A stretch of DNA of 24,099 nucleotides. It comes from Desulfovibrio legallii. GTDB taxonomy: Bacteria > Desulfobacterota > Desulfovibrionia > Desulfovibrionales > Desulfovibrionaceae. Made by a program: the position numbers and the translations under genes. The notes beneath the pieces are model-generated. The model saw only the letters and a program-made list of their open reading frames with translations, was not told the origin of the DNA and did no database searches. The DNA is taken from positions 1-24,099 of the forward strand of contig NZ_FNBX01000002.1 of assembly GCF_900102485.1 (NCBI RefSeq). Direction: 5' to 3'. Shown here piece by piece: positions 1 through 8,378 of the stretch (the first letter of the stretch is position 1; each line of letters opens with the position of its first letter).

Positions 1-3000
1 GCGCCGGAAGTGGCGGCGTCCACGGCGACCATCGCCGAAGATGCAACGCAGCCCTTCAGCGGCACACTGCCCGCGCCCACGGATGTGGACAGCACGGACA
101 CCCCGACCTATGTGCCGCAGGAGGGAACCGTCGGTCAGTACGGCAGCTTTACCCTGGCGGCCGACGGCACCTACACCTATACCCTGAACAACAACTTGGC
201 TGCGGTGCAGGCCCTGGGCGTGAACGAGACCCTGACGGAGACCCTCAGCTACACGGTGAGCGACGGCCACGGCGGCACGGCCAGCAACAGCCTGACCATC
301 ACCATCAGCGGGACTAACGACGCGCCCGTCATCAGCACGAACGGCTGGAGCAACAGCGCCGTCGTTACCGAAGACGGCACCGCCTCCATCAGCGGCACGG
401 CGACGGTGACGGATGTGGATGACGCAAGCCACACCTTCACCCTCAGTGCGGGCGCCATCACGGGGCAGACGCTCTATGTGCTGGCCGCCGACAACGAGCA
501 GGGCTACACCGTCAGCGCGGAATCCCCTGCCGATAATGACTACCTTGGCACCTTGAGCGTGGACGGCAACGGCAGCTACAGCTTTACTCTGAATAATGCC
601 GCCGCCTCCGTGCAAGGCCTCAAGGCCGGGCAGACCATCAGCGTCAGCGCCGCCGTGGTGGTTTCGGACGGCTACGGCGACACGGGCAGCCAGAACATCA
701 GCTTTACCATCAACGGCACCAACGACGCGCCAGAGATCACCTGGCAAAAACTGCATTTGCGCGATGCCGGCGTGGGCGCTCAGGGGGTCGGCGGAAAGTT
801 GTCGGGCTACGGTAACAGCCCCACCACGGAGGACAACAATACCAACGACTATGTCGCCCCCTATGCTCAGCGTGTAGAAGTGGAGGGCAGCCTTAGCACA
901 ACCGCCAGCGATGCCGATAGTGGAGATACGCTGACTTTCAGTATCGTTACGAACAGCACAAGAGACGATCTCTTGCATTTTGGCAAATCCATCACAACCA
1001 CTACTTTCAACAACAGTGAGCCAAATCATGTTGAAGGGAATGCCATAGAGGTTAACATCACCAGCGATGCCGTGACGCAAAATGATGTAGGCCAAAATAT
1101 ACAGACTATTGTCACAACCTACGGTACGCTGATACTGAACCAAAATACTGGCGCGTATACCTTTACATTGGATCAAGAGGCCGCCAATCACCTGGCTGCG
1201 GGTGAGCGCTTCAATTTTAAATTTGCCACCCAGGTGAAAGACAGCGCGGGCGCGACCGACCAGCACGAACTGGGCGTGTGCATAGAAGGGGCCAACGACG
1301 CCCCCACCCTGACCCTCATGCCGCAGGACGGAACCGCCTTTGGTCTGGCCAACGACGGCGCGGCCACGGTGACGGTGAATGAATCCGAAGGGGCGGCGGA
1401 CAGCACTTACACCCTAGGCACGGTGGCCGGGGCGGATGCGGACAACGGCGCGCAGCTTCACTACGGGCTGCTCACCGGCCATACGGATGTCACCGCCACC
1501 CGCGCACCCACGGCCACCTACGGCGAGGCCGTCAGCGACGGCAAGGGCGGCGTATCCCTGGCCGGTCAATACGGCACCCTGACCATAGCCGCGGACGGCA
1601 CCCTCAGCTATACGGTAAACGCCGCAACCAACGCCTGGAGCGCGGACAAATCCGAGGTGGACCAATTCACCATCCTGGTCAAGGACCAGTATGATGCCTG
1701 GACGGCCAAACCCATCGACATCACGGTGCAGGGCCAGAACGACGCGCCCACGGTCAGTCTGTCCGCTGACGGCTTCAGCGTGACGGAAGCGCAAAACAAC
1801 GCCTATGGCAACCTGAACACGGGGCAGGCCGATGCGCAGCCATGCACGCTCACCACGCTCACGGCCACGGACGCGGAAGGCGATGCGGTTACCCTCGGGC
1901 TTAAGGATGGGAACACGAGCTCTTACGTCGGCAACGGCGGCACGGTTTCCGTCACGGGCCAGTACGGCACCATCACCCTCAACGCCGACGGCACGCTTTC
2001 TTATCTGGTGAACAATACCAAGGACGGCAAGGCCAACGCCCTCACCGAAGGGGAACAGGGGAACGACACTTTTACCCTGCTGGTCAAGGACAGCAACGGC
2101 GCGGTGACGGAGCAGACCTTTACCGTGCGCGTCAATGGCGTGAACGACGCACCCTATATTTTAGACGCGAAATCCTTGAGCATGAACGCTGTCACGGAAG
2201 ACGCCGCTACCGCCGTTTCCGGGCAATTCGCCGTGGCCGACCCCGAAGGCCAGGCCATGACCTTCTCCATCAGCAACGCCCATGACCTTGACGCAAACAC
2301 TTGGGTCAAAGATTCCTATGAAGTTTCGGGAGATGACGCGCACGAGGGCTGGACGGCCATAGATACCCAATACGGCACGCTCTACCTCAACCCCGGTAAC
2401 GGCGAGTACACGTTTGAGCTGGACAATAACGCCCAGGCGGTGCAGGCGCTGAAAGACGGCGAGACCCGGACGGTAGAATTCGGCATTGTGGTGGATGATA
2501 CCGATACTGCGGACGGCAAGTTGCAGTTCCGGGCTACCATCACCATCAACGGGACTAACGAAGCGCCCACGGTGGCGGCAGACACGGCGGACGTCCAGCT
2601 TGACTTGACGGAATCGGGCAAAAGCGGCGACATCGGCACGGACTTCGCCAACGGCAGAAACGGCGACGACGCCAAGGGCACGGACACGGATTCCGGCAGC
2701 TTTACCGTTAAGGATGTGGACGGCGGCTCATTGCATCTGGCTGGCCTGACGCTTAAGGACGGCGACGGCGCAGCCGCCGTCCTCACGGCCAGCAGCACAG
2801 ATGCCGCTACCGGCGCAACCACCTACCACACCGCCTACGGCGACCTGACCCTCACCCCCACCACCAACGATGACGGCAGCGTCACATATGCCTACAGCTT
2901 TAATCTGGACAATGCCTCCGCCGCCGTCAACGCGCTGGACGCAGGGGAAACCCGGTCCCTCACCTTCACCGTCAGCGTGGACGACGGCCAGGGCGGTACG

Positions 3001-6000
3001 GTGGAGCAGCCGGTGACGGTCAGTATCAATGGCGTCAACGATATCACCCTCATGGGCTGGAGCAGCGTGGGCCTGCAGGAAGATGGGGACGCCACGGCAA
3101 GCAACTTCATTCCCGGCAAGAATACCGGCGCTTCCCCGGCGGATGCCGAGGGTGATACGCTGGTTTACGGCGTGGCCGGGCTTACGGACGGCAAGGATTC
3201 CTGGAGCGTGGTGCGTGGCGGGCTGGACTACACGGGCGAACACGGCGGGCAGACCCTGGAGGTGGCCGCCGAAAAAACCGTTGACGGGCAGACCACCTAC
3301 CGCGGCGAGACCGTCGAAATCCTCACCACGACGACAACGGACGAAAGCGACGTCGACCACCAGCTTGTGGTCACCAACTACGGCGTGCTGGACCTGAATA
3401 CGGCCACCGGCGAATACACCTTCACCAAGGGCACGCCGGAAAACAGCGCCGCCTTGTCCGCGGCGCTGCACAAGGCCTACGGCGAGGGGGCGGACATCAG
3501 CACCGCCCTGCAGACTATTACGAGCAATATCAATAGCCTGGGTGCTGGCGAAAAGCTCTCCTTCAGCTTCCAGGCCACAGCCGCGGAAAGCGATTCCGGC
3601 CTGCAAAGCACCCACATGATCGGCGTGACCCTCACGGGCGCCAACGACGCGCCCGTGCTGACCACAGAAGGACCGGCCACCTTTGGGCTTACGGAATCGG
3701 GGTTGAGCGACGACAACGGGGCCAATTCTTACAATAATGCCCAGGCGGGGGTAGAAAGCGCCTCCGGCAGCTTCACCGTTAAGGATGTGGACGCGGGCGA
3801 TACCCAGAGTGTCAGCCTGCTGCTGAACGGAGAGGGCGTGGAACTGACGACCGCCGAGGGCGGCATACTGGTCTATCACGCCCAGTACGGCGACCTGACC
3901 CTCACCCCCACCACCAACGATGACGGCAGCGTCACCTACGCCTACAGCTTCGCCCTCAATGCGGCGGCCAACGCCCTGACGGATACGGACACGCCCTCCT
4001 ACGCCTTTACCATCCGGGTAACGGACAGCCAGGGCGCGTCCGTGGATCAGGCCGTGACGGCCAGTATCAATGGCGTCAACGATATTCCGCTCATGTACGG
4101 ACAGACGGTAAGCCTGAGTGAAGACGCCACAATGTCCGTCAACGGCGCGCTCCAGCATTTCAGCAACCACACGTCCTTTGACCCCGAAGACGGCGACAAG
4201 GTCACCTTTGGCGTGGTGGGCCTCAGCGACGGCAAGGCCTCCTGGGATGTGGTCAGGGGGAAGGAAAGCGGTTGGGTTGACGACAAGGGCAGCCTTGTGG
4301 ACCACGGCGGCCAGACCATGCCCGCCAGCATCACCAAGGGCAGCGGCACTGATGCCGCCAGCCGCACAACGGAAGTGACCATTTTGGAGACCAAGCCGGT
4401 GGCGGAGACCTCTGGTGAAGAAGTCACCACCACGCCCCACCAGCTTGTGGTCACCAACTACGGCGTGCTGGACCTGAATACGGCCACCGGCGCGTACACA
4501 TTCACGATGGGGACGGCGCAGAACAACGCCGCGCTGGAGGCCGCCCTGCGGGCCGCCTATGGCGCGGATGCTGACATCAGCGGGCTGGTACAGACAATTA
4601 CGGCCAATGTGGATTCCCTGGCCGCGGGCGAAAAGCTCTCTTTCAGCTTCCAGGCCACGGTCAAGGATGCCCAGGGCCTCACCGGCACCCACATGATCGG
4701 CGTCAATATTACTGGCAGTTACGACGCGCCCACCATAGACATGAGTTCGGCAGCGCCGTCTGTCGACGAGGCAGCCCTCCCTGGCGGCACGCATGAGGGT
4801 GAAACCGCGTCGGGCGAAAGCCTCTCCACTGAGGGCACGTTCACGGTCAACACCTACAGCGAGGGCGGCACGCTGACCATCGGCGGGCAGACCTTTACTT
4901 TGGACGCCAAGGGCAACGCCACGGTGGCTGACCAGAACGCCAGCATCGAGACCGACCACGGCACGCTGACCATCACGGCAATCAGCAACGGCACGGTGTA
5001 CTACACCTATGCGCTGACCGACGTTGTAGACAACGCGGAAGGCGCGGACAGCGCCACGGAATCCATCAACGTCAGCGTCACCAGCGGCAGCGGCGAAAGC
5101 GCGCAGACGGTTACCTCCTCCCTGGCCATCACCATCAATGACGACGCGCCCACGGCCACGGTCACGGTGGACGGGGCGACGACGGCCACGACGGGTGGAG
5201 GGGACGGCGGGACGGAAGGCGGCACTACATCGCTGTCCGACGTTGCACTTAACTTTATGGAGCTTGCCCAGGGGGATGTAAGCGAAGCAGCCTTGTCTAA
5301 CGTGTCCCTTGGCATAACTATCTCCGCCGCCCAGGTTTCTTATGCGAATATTGCCAATCCCCAGGTGAGCGACATCGTCGCAACAGGAAGCCTGTATTAC
5401 AAAAGCATTGCCTATAGTAACAACTACGATGGGTTGGGGGTTGACACCACAGCGGAAAGCGATGGCATTGATAATCTTGCCAACAGAGGGTGGGATGGCC
5501 TGGGTACCAAAAACCAGCGCCTGGACGAAATCTGCTTCACACGTACAGGGACTTCTACCGGCGTTTCAGAAGCCGTAGTTTTTGAACTGCCGGAAGGGCA
5601 AACCGCTACCTCGCTTTCCATCACTCTTGGTGCCTTAGAAGGCAGCTCGAACGAAAAGGCCTTACTCTCCTTCTACAGGGATGGACAACTGGTATCCACC
5701 CACGAGGTCGCAGCAAGCGGGGGCGATACCGTAGTTACATTCTCAACCGACACCATTAACGGCGGGTTCGACAAAGTGGTGGTCTCCGCCATTGATAACG
5801 GCGCTTTCTATGGCGAATATTACGTCAACAAAGACAACAGCGATTTCACCATCCAGAGCATTTCCTTCGGCGGCGTGCAGCAGGAAAGCCCGACGGAAAC
5901 TACGGTAACCACCATCACAGGGCACGTTACGGGCACGAGCGCGGACGGCATTGAATCCATCGTTTTTGATGAAAGCGTTGCCTCCGTCACCTTGGCCGAC

Positions 6001-7413
6001 GGCAAGGAAATGACCCTCACCGCCTCGGAGGACGGCAAAACCCTTACCGGCACAGTAGACGGCGCAACCTACTTTACCGCCACCCTGGGCGCTGTGGGCA
6101 CTGACGGCACAGCCCAGTGGGAGGTCACCCAAACGCAGCCCTTCCAGCTTGCGCAAGACCAGAATCTGCTCAACTTCGTGGTTACGGACAAAGACGGCGA
6201 TACGGCCGCCACCGCTGTGGCGGGCGACGACACCCTGCTGGGCGGCACGGACGACGACCTGCTTTTGGGCGACAATGCCGACCTGGCCAGCTTGGCCAGC
6301 CTGACGGACGAGGCCAGTTCCGCGGCCATCCTTGCGTACGCCCAGGCTGCCCCGCAGGCCCTGGCCACCGCGCTTGACGACACTTCCGATGCGGGCGGCA
6401 ACGATGTTCTGCTGGGCGAGGGCGGCAACGACCTGCTCTTCGGCCAGCACGGTAACGACTTGCTGCTGGGCGACGGCTCGCAGGCCGGTCTGGACAACCT
6501 GGCCGGGCATCTGAACACGGACGCCCAGAATGCGGACGCCCTTGCCACCGCTCTGCACACGCTGGACGCCCAGGGCCTGGACAGCCTGGCCGCCTGGACC
6601 GAGCAAAACCTTGAAGATGCCGCTGACGGCCAGGATACCCTCTTCGGCGGCACGGGCCATGACGCACTTCTGGGCCTGGGCGGCGACGACTACCTGGACG
6701 GCGGCGCGGGCGACGACTTCATCTTCGGCGGCAGCGGTAACGACAGTCTCTACGGCCAGGCCGACAACGACTACCTCCACGGCGGTTCCGGCAACGATTA
6801 CCTGGACGGCGGCGCGGGCAACGACACCCTTCTGGGCGGCTCCGGCACGGACCATCTCCTTGGGGGCGACGGCGACGACTATCTGGACGGCGGCGCGGGT
6901 AACGACACACTTGAAGGCGGCAGCGGCAACGACAACCTCAGCGGCGGCGATGGTGCGGACAAGCTCGACGGCGGCGCGGGCAACGACCTGCTGCATGTGG
7001 ACAGCCAGGACCTGCTGGCCGACGGCGGCACGGGCGTGGACTTCCTGCTGACCAAGGATCTGAACACCGTGGACAGCCTCCTTAATAACGGCAAAGTGGA
7101 GAATGTGGAGGCCGCCATCACCGACGCGGGCGGCAAGGACGGCGACGCCACCCTGAGCCTCACCAATATGGCCGATCTGGCCAAGGTGGGCATCAGCGTG
7201 GGCCAGGACGCCACCACCGGTCAGCAGACCATCACGCTGGACAGCCACTGGACGGCGGGAGACGCGCACAACGGCATGGCCACCTTCACCAATGCCACGG
7301 CGGACCTGACCCTGACCCTGACGGATCATGCAACCTCTACCAGCAGTGACGCGGACGCGCAGGTGCAGACGGCCATCCACATCATGCAGAGCGATTCCGG
7401 CAGCCAAAGCTAG
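1..7413 (+). CDS. Giant VCBS/RTX repeat adhesin, type I secreted (5' partial)
   Basis: The reading frame is open from the first base of the window, so the true start lies upstream; 2470 residues are visible, ending in TAG. Most of the protein is a chain of about ten to eleven cadherin-like/VCBS modules of 100-200 residues, each ending in an NDAP-type motif (variants NEAP, NDIT, NDIP, YDAP). From roughly residue 1744 to 1955 there is a different domain, beta-rich and perhaps ligand-binding. From about 2076 to 2334 there are calcium-binding RTX nonapeptides (GGxGxDxxx, for example GGAGNDTL), interrupted by two helical inserts. A C-terminal region without repeats follows, as expected of an uncleaved type I secretion signal. 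Such proteins are secreted in one step through an ABC transporter/TolC channel and act in surface or cell-cell adhesion. No transporter genes are in the window. The N-terminal retention module cannot be assessed. The family is certain; the ligand is unknown. Confidence 0.93.
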   Translation, partial: APEVAASTATIAEDATQPFSGTLPAPTDVDSTDTPTYVPQEGTVGQYGSFTLAADGTYTYTLNNNLAAVQALGVNETLTETLSYTVSDGHGGTASNSLTITISGTNDAPVISTNGWSNSAVVTEDGTASISGTATVTDVDDASHTFTLSAGAITGQTLYVLAADNEQGYTVSAESPADNDYLGTLSVDGNGSYSFTLNNAAASVQGLKAGQTISVSAAVVVSDGYGDTGSQNISFTINGTNDAPEITWQKLHLRDAGVGAQGVGGKLSGYGNSPTTEDNNTNDYVAPYAQRVEVEGSLSTTASDADSGDTLTFSIVTNSTRDDLLHFGKSITTTTFNNSEPNHVEGNAIEVNITSDAVTQNDVGQNIQTIVTTYGTLILNQNTGAYTFTLDQEAANHLAAGERFNFKFATQVKDSAGATDQHELGVCIEGANDAPTLTLMPQDGTAFGLANDGAATVTVNESEGAADSTYTLGTVAGADADNGAQLHYGLLTGHTDVTATRAPTATYGEAVSDGKGGVSLAGQYGTLTIAADGTLSYTVNAATNAWSADKSEVDQFTILVKDQYDAWTAKPIDITVQGQNDAPTVSLSADGFSVTEAQNNAYGNLNTGQADAQPCTLTTLTATDAEGDAVTLGLKDGNTSSYVGNGGTVSVTGQYGTITLNADGTLSYLVNNTKDGKANALTEGEQGNDTFTLLVKDSNGAVTEQTFTVRVNGVNDAPYILDAKSLSMNAVTEDAATAVSGQFAVADPEGQAMTFSISNAHDLDANTWVKDSYEVSGDDAHEGWTAIDTQYGTLYLNPGNGEYTFELDNNAQAVQALKDGETRTVEFGIVVDDTDTADGKLQFRATITINGTNEAPTVAADTADVQLDLTESGKSGDIGTDFANGRNGDDAKGTDTDSGSFTVKDVDGGSLHLAGLTLKDGDGAAAVLTASSTDAATGATTYHTAYGDLTLTPTTNDDGSVTYAYSFNLDNASAAVNALDAGETRSLTFTVSVDDGQGGTVEQPVTVSINGVNDITLMGWSSVGLQEDGDATASNFIPGKNTGASPADAEGDTLVYGVAGLTDGKDSWSVVRGGLDYTGEHGGQTLEVAAEKTVDGQTTYRGETVEILTTTTTDESDVDHQLVVTNYGVLDLNTATGEYTFTKGTPENSAALSAALHKAYGEGADISTALQTITSNINSLGAGEKLSFSFQATAAESDSGLQSTHMIGVTLTGANDAPVLTTEGPATFGLTESGLSDDNGANSYNNAQAGVESASGSFTVKDVDAGDTQSVSLLLNGEGVELTTAEGGILVYHAQYGDLTLTPTTNDDGSVTYAYSFALNAAANALTDTDTPSYAFTIRVTDSQGASVDQAVTASINGVNDIPLMYGQTVSLSEDATMSVNGALQHFSNHTSFDPEDGDKVTFGVVGLSDGKASWDVVRGKESGWVDDKGSLVDHGGQTMPASITKGSGTDAASRTTEVTILETKPVAETSGEEVTTTPHQLVVTNYGVLDLNTATGAYTFTMGTAQNNAALEAALRAAYGADADISGLVQTITANVDSLAAGEKLSFSFQATVKDAQGLTGTHMIGVNITGSYDAPTIDMSSAAPSVDEAALPGGTHEGETASGESLSTEGTFTVNTYSEGGTLTIGGQTFTLDAKGNATVADQNASIETDHGTLTITAISNGTVYYTYALTDVVDNAEGADSATESINVSVTSGSGESAQTVTSSLAITINDDAPTATVTVDGATTATTGGGDGGTEGGTTSLSDVALNFMELAQGDVSEAALSNVSLGITISAAQVSYANIANPQVSDIVATGSLYYKSIAYSNNYDGLGVDTTAESDGIDNLANRGWDGLGTKNQRLDEICFTRTGTSTGVSEAVVFELPEGQTATSLSITLGALEGSSNEKALLSFYRDGQLVSTHEVAASGGDTVVTFSTDTINGGFDKVVVSAIDNGAFYGEYYVNKDNSDFTIQSISFGGVQQESPTETTVTTITGHVTGTSADGIESIVFDESVASVTLADGKEMTLTASEDGKTLTGTVDGATYFTATLGAVGTDGTAQWEVTQTQPFQLAQDQNLLNFVVTDKDGDTAATAVAGDDTLLGGTDDDLLLGDNADLASLASLTDEASSAAILAYAQAAPQALATALDDTSDAGGNDVLLGEGGNDLLFGQHGNDLLLGDGSQAGLDNLAGHLNTDAQNADALATALHTLDAQGLDSLAAWTEQNLEDAADGQDTLFGGTGHDALLGLGGDDYLDGGAGDDFIFGGSGNDSLYGQADNDYLHGGSGNDYLDGGAGNDTLLGGSGTDHLLGGDGDDYLDGGAGNDTLEGGSGNDNLSGGDGADKLDGGAGNDLLHVDSQDLLADGGTGVDFLLTKDLNTVDSLLNNGKVENVEAAITDAGGKDGDATLSLTNMADLAKVGISVGQDATTGQQTITLDSHWTAGDAHNGMATFTNATADLTLTLTDHATSTSSDADAQVQTAIHIMQSDSGSQS

Positions 7414-7477
7414 CCGCCGCCATCTTCCTGCCGCAAACGCTTCGGCCGCCGGGCACGCGCTCGGCGGCCGTTTTTGC
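7413..7477 (+). terminator. Adhesin terminator, copy 1 of an identical 65-bp direct repeat
   Basis: The element begins on the last base of the adhesin stop codon. It holds a hairpin with 9-bp arms, CGGCCGCCG at 7443-7451 and CGGCGGCCG at 7462-7470, with a 10-nt loop, followed by TTTTT at 7471-7475: a clear rho-independent terminator. The whole 65 bp recurs without a mismatch at 8152-8216, 739 bp away, on the far side of the toxin-antitoxin genes. Confidence 0.9.
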
Positions 7478-7498
7478 TGGCCGGCGGCAAGGGAATTC

Positions 7499-7545
7499 TT
7501 GACGCAGGCCTGCATTTGCATTACATCTGTAATGTATAAAGGGGG
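7499..7545 (+). promoter_or_regulatory. Promoter and operator of the toxin-antitoxin operon
   Basis: A TTGACG box (7499-7504) could be the -35 element. A perfect inverted repeat CATTACA-TC-TGTAATG (7519-7534) covers the place where a -10 element would fall, which is the usual arrangement of an operator bound by the antitoxin or the antitoxin-toxin complex. The -10 hexamer itself is poorly defined. A purine-rich ribosome binding site (AAAGGGGG, 7538-7545) precedes the antitoxin start. The palindrome is seen directly; its role in autoregulation is inferred from how RelB/DinJ systems work. Confidence 0.65.
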
Positions 7546-7549
7546 CCGT

Positions 7550-7822
7550 ATGGCAAATCTGCAAATACGTCTTGACGATGCTCTGAAGGCGCAGGCCCAG
7601 GCCGTTACCGCCGATCTGGGGCTGGATGTGGCGACGGCAGTGCGCATGTTTCTCGTCCAGATGGTGCGGGAAAGGGCCTTGCCGTTCACCCCCAGCCTGG
7701 ACCCCTTCTACAGCCCGCAAAATCAGGCCCATCTTGCCCGCCTGGCGCAGGACATGGATGCCCATGTCCGCAGCGCCTGCCATCCCCTTATGGAGCCTGG
7801 GCATGAAACTCCTCTGGCATGA
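7550..7822 (+). CDS. RelB/DinJ-family antitoxin
   Basis: This 90-residue protein starts at ATG 7550, four bases after an AAAGGGGG ribosome binding site; a longer in-frame extension upstream would run through the adhesin terminator and is rejected. The N-terminal half (residues 1-47) has the ribbon-helix-helix layout of DinJ/RelB: a short beta strand NLQIRLDD, a helix ending GLDVATAVRMFL and the hallmark ending RERALPF. This half should dimerise and bind the operator palindrome at 7519-7534. The C-terminal half should wrap and neutralise the toxin. It overlaps the toxin gene by 20 bp, a sign of translational coupling. RelB/DinJ antitoxins normally pair with RelE/YafQ toxins, whereas the partner here is YoeB-like, whose classical antitoxin is YefM. 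Confidence in the family is high. Confidence 0.88.
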   Translation: MANLQIRLDDALKAQAQAVTADLGLDVATAVRMFLVQMVRERALPFTPSLDPFYSPQNQAHLARLAQDMDAHVRSACHPLMEPGHETPLA

Positions 7823-8069
7823 GGAGGCCTGGGAAGACTACTTGTGGTGGCACGCCCACGACAAACGCATGGTCGCCCGCATCCATGCGCTGCTCAGCGA
7901 TGTGCAGCGCAACGGCTACGCGGGGCTGGGCAAGCCGGAACCCTTGAAAGCCAACCTGCGCGGGTGGTGGAGTCGGCGCATCGACTGTGAGCACCGGCTT
8001 GTTTACCGGCTGGCGGGCGATGTCTGCCAGATCATCCAATGCAAGGGCCACTACGGCAGTCAGAATTAG
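7803..8069 (+). CDS. yoeB: YoeB/Txe-family mRNA interferase toxin
   Basis: The 88-residue protein aligns almost without gaps to Escherichia coli YoeB, a RelE-fold toxin that cleaves mRNA in the ribosomal A site. It begins MKLLWHEEAWEDYLWW and contains the GKPEPLK and WSRRI...EHRLVY blocks. The residues known to matter for catalysis fall at the same numbers as in YoeB: Glu46, Arg65, His83 and Tyr84. It should therefore be active. The start ATG 7803 lies inside the antitoxin gene (20-bp overlap), with GGAG at 7792-7795 as ribosome binding site. The stop codon TAG runs directly into a copy of the three-hairpin repeat. The gene and its antitoxin sit between identical terminator copies, which suggests an acquired or duplicated cassette. 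Confidence 0.92.
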   Translation: MKLLWHEEAWEDYLWWHAHDKRMVARIHALLSDVQRNGYAGLGKPEPLKANLRGWWSRRIDCEHRLVYRLAGDVCQIIQCKGHYGSQN

Positions 8070-8142
8070 AGCAGATTGCCTTTGAGAACGGGCGTTCTCA
8101 GAGGTTGCGACGCGCGCGTTCCGGCGCTTAACAACGCAATAA
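8069..8142 (+). repeat. Three-hairpin element, copy 1 (3'-truncated)
   Basis: Starting on the last base of the yoeB stop codon, this stretch matches the first half of the elements at 9911-10056 and 15087-15231. It shares the opening GAGCAGATTGCCTTTGAGAA and the later GGCGCTTAACA block. The first hairpin is intact: TGAGAAC (8083-8089), loop GGGC, GTTCTCA (8094-8100). The similarity fades near 8142, ten bases before the duplicated terminator begins, so hairpins 2 and 3 are missing. Confidence 0.75.
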
Positions 8143-8151
8143 CCTGCCCTG

Positions 8152-8216
8152 GCCGCCGCCATCTTCCTGCCGCAAACGCTTCGGCCGCCGGGCACGCGCT
8201 CGGCGGCCGTTTTTGC
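8152..8216 (+). terminator. Terminator copy 2 of the 65-bp direct repeat, after yoeB
   Basis: Identical base for base to 7413-7477. The stem is 8182-8190 paired with 8201-8209, followed by TTTTT at 8210-8214. It ends the toxin-antitoxin transcript and closes the bracketed cassette. Confidence 0.9.
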
Positions 8217-8254
8217 GCTCTGCGCCCTGGCCTCGTCCTTTCCTTTGTGACGGT

Positions 8255-8350
8255 CAGGTAAAAATTTTTGGACGAAAAGCCTTGCCAACGTCACAAAAAG
8301 CAGGTAAACGGTCCTATAACCTGTATGGGACAGGTAAAACTTTTTATACC
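8255..8350 (+). promoter_or_regulatory. Porin upstream region with three CAGGTAAA boxes
   Basis: An AT-rich leader before the porin contains CAGGTAAA three times in the same orientation, at 8255-8262, 8301-8308 and 8331-8338. Two of them face inverted partners: ACCTGT (8319-8324) pairs with ACAGGT (8330-8335), and GGTA (8333-8336) mirrors TACC (8347-8350). No convincing -35/-10 pair could be fixed. The repeats are directly visible; a regulator binding them is an inference. Confidence 0.4.
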
Positions 8351-8378
8351 CTGTGGGAAAACAAGAGAGGAAGGGACT

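Noticed and set aside
2728..4959. Minus-strand open frame of 743 residues opposite the adhesin
   Set aside because: It is the antisense shadow of the VCBS repeats. It has no ribosome binding site, its composition follows the repeated + strand codons, and no protein family is recognisable.
7499..8216. Insertion sequence or transposon carrying the toxin-antitoxin genes
   Set aside because: No transposase frame and no inverted terminal repeats lie at the borders; the bracketing repeats are direct and contain a terminator.
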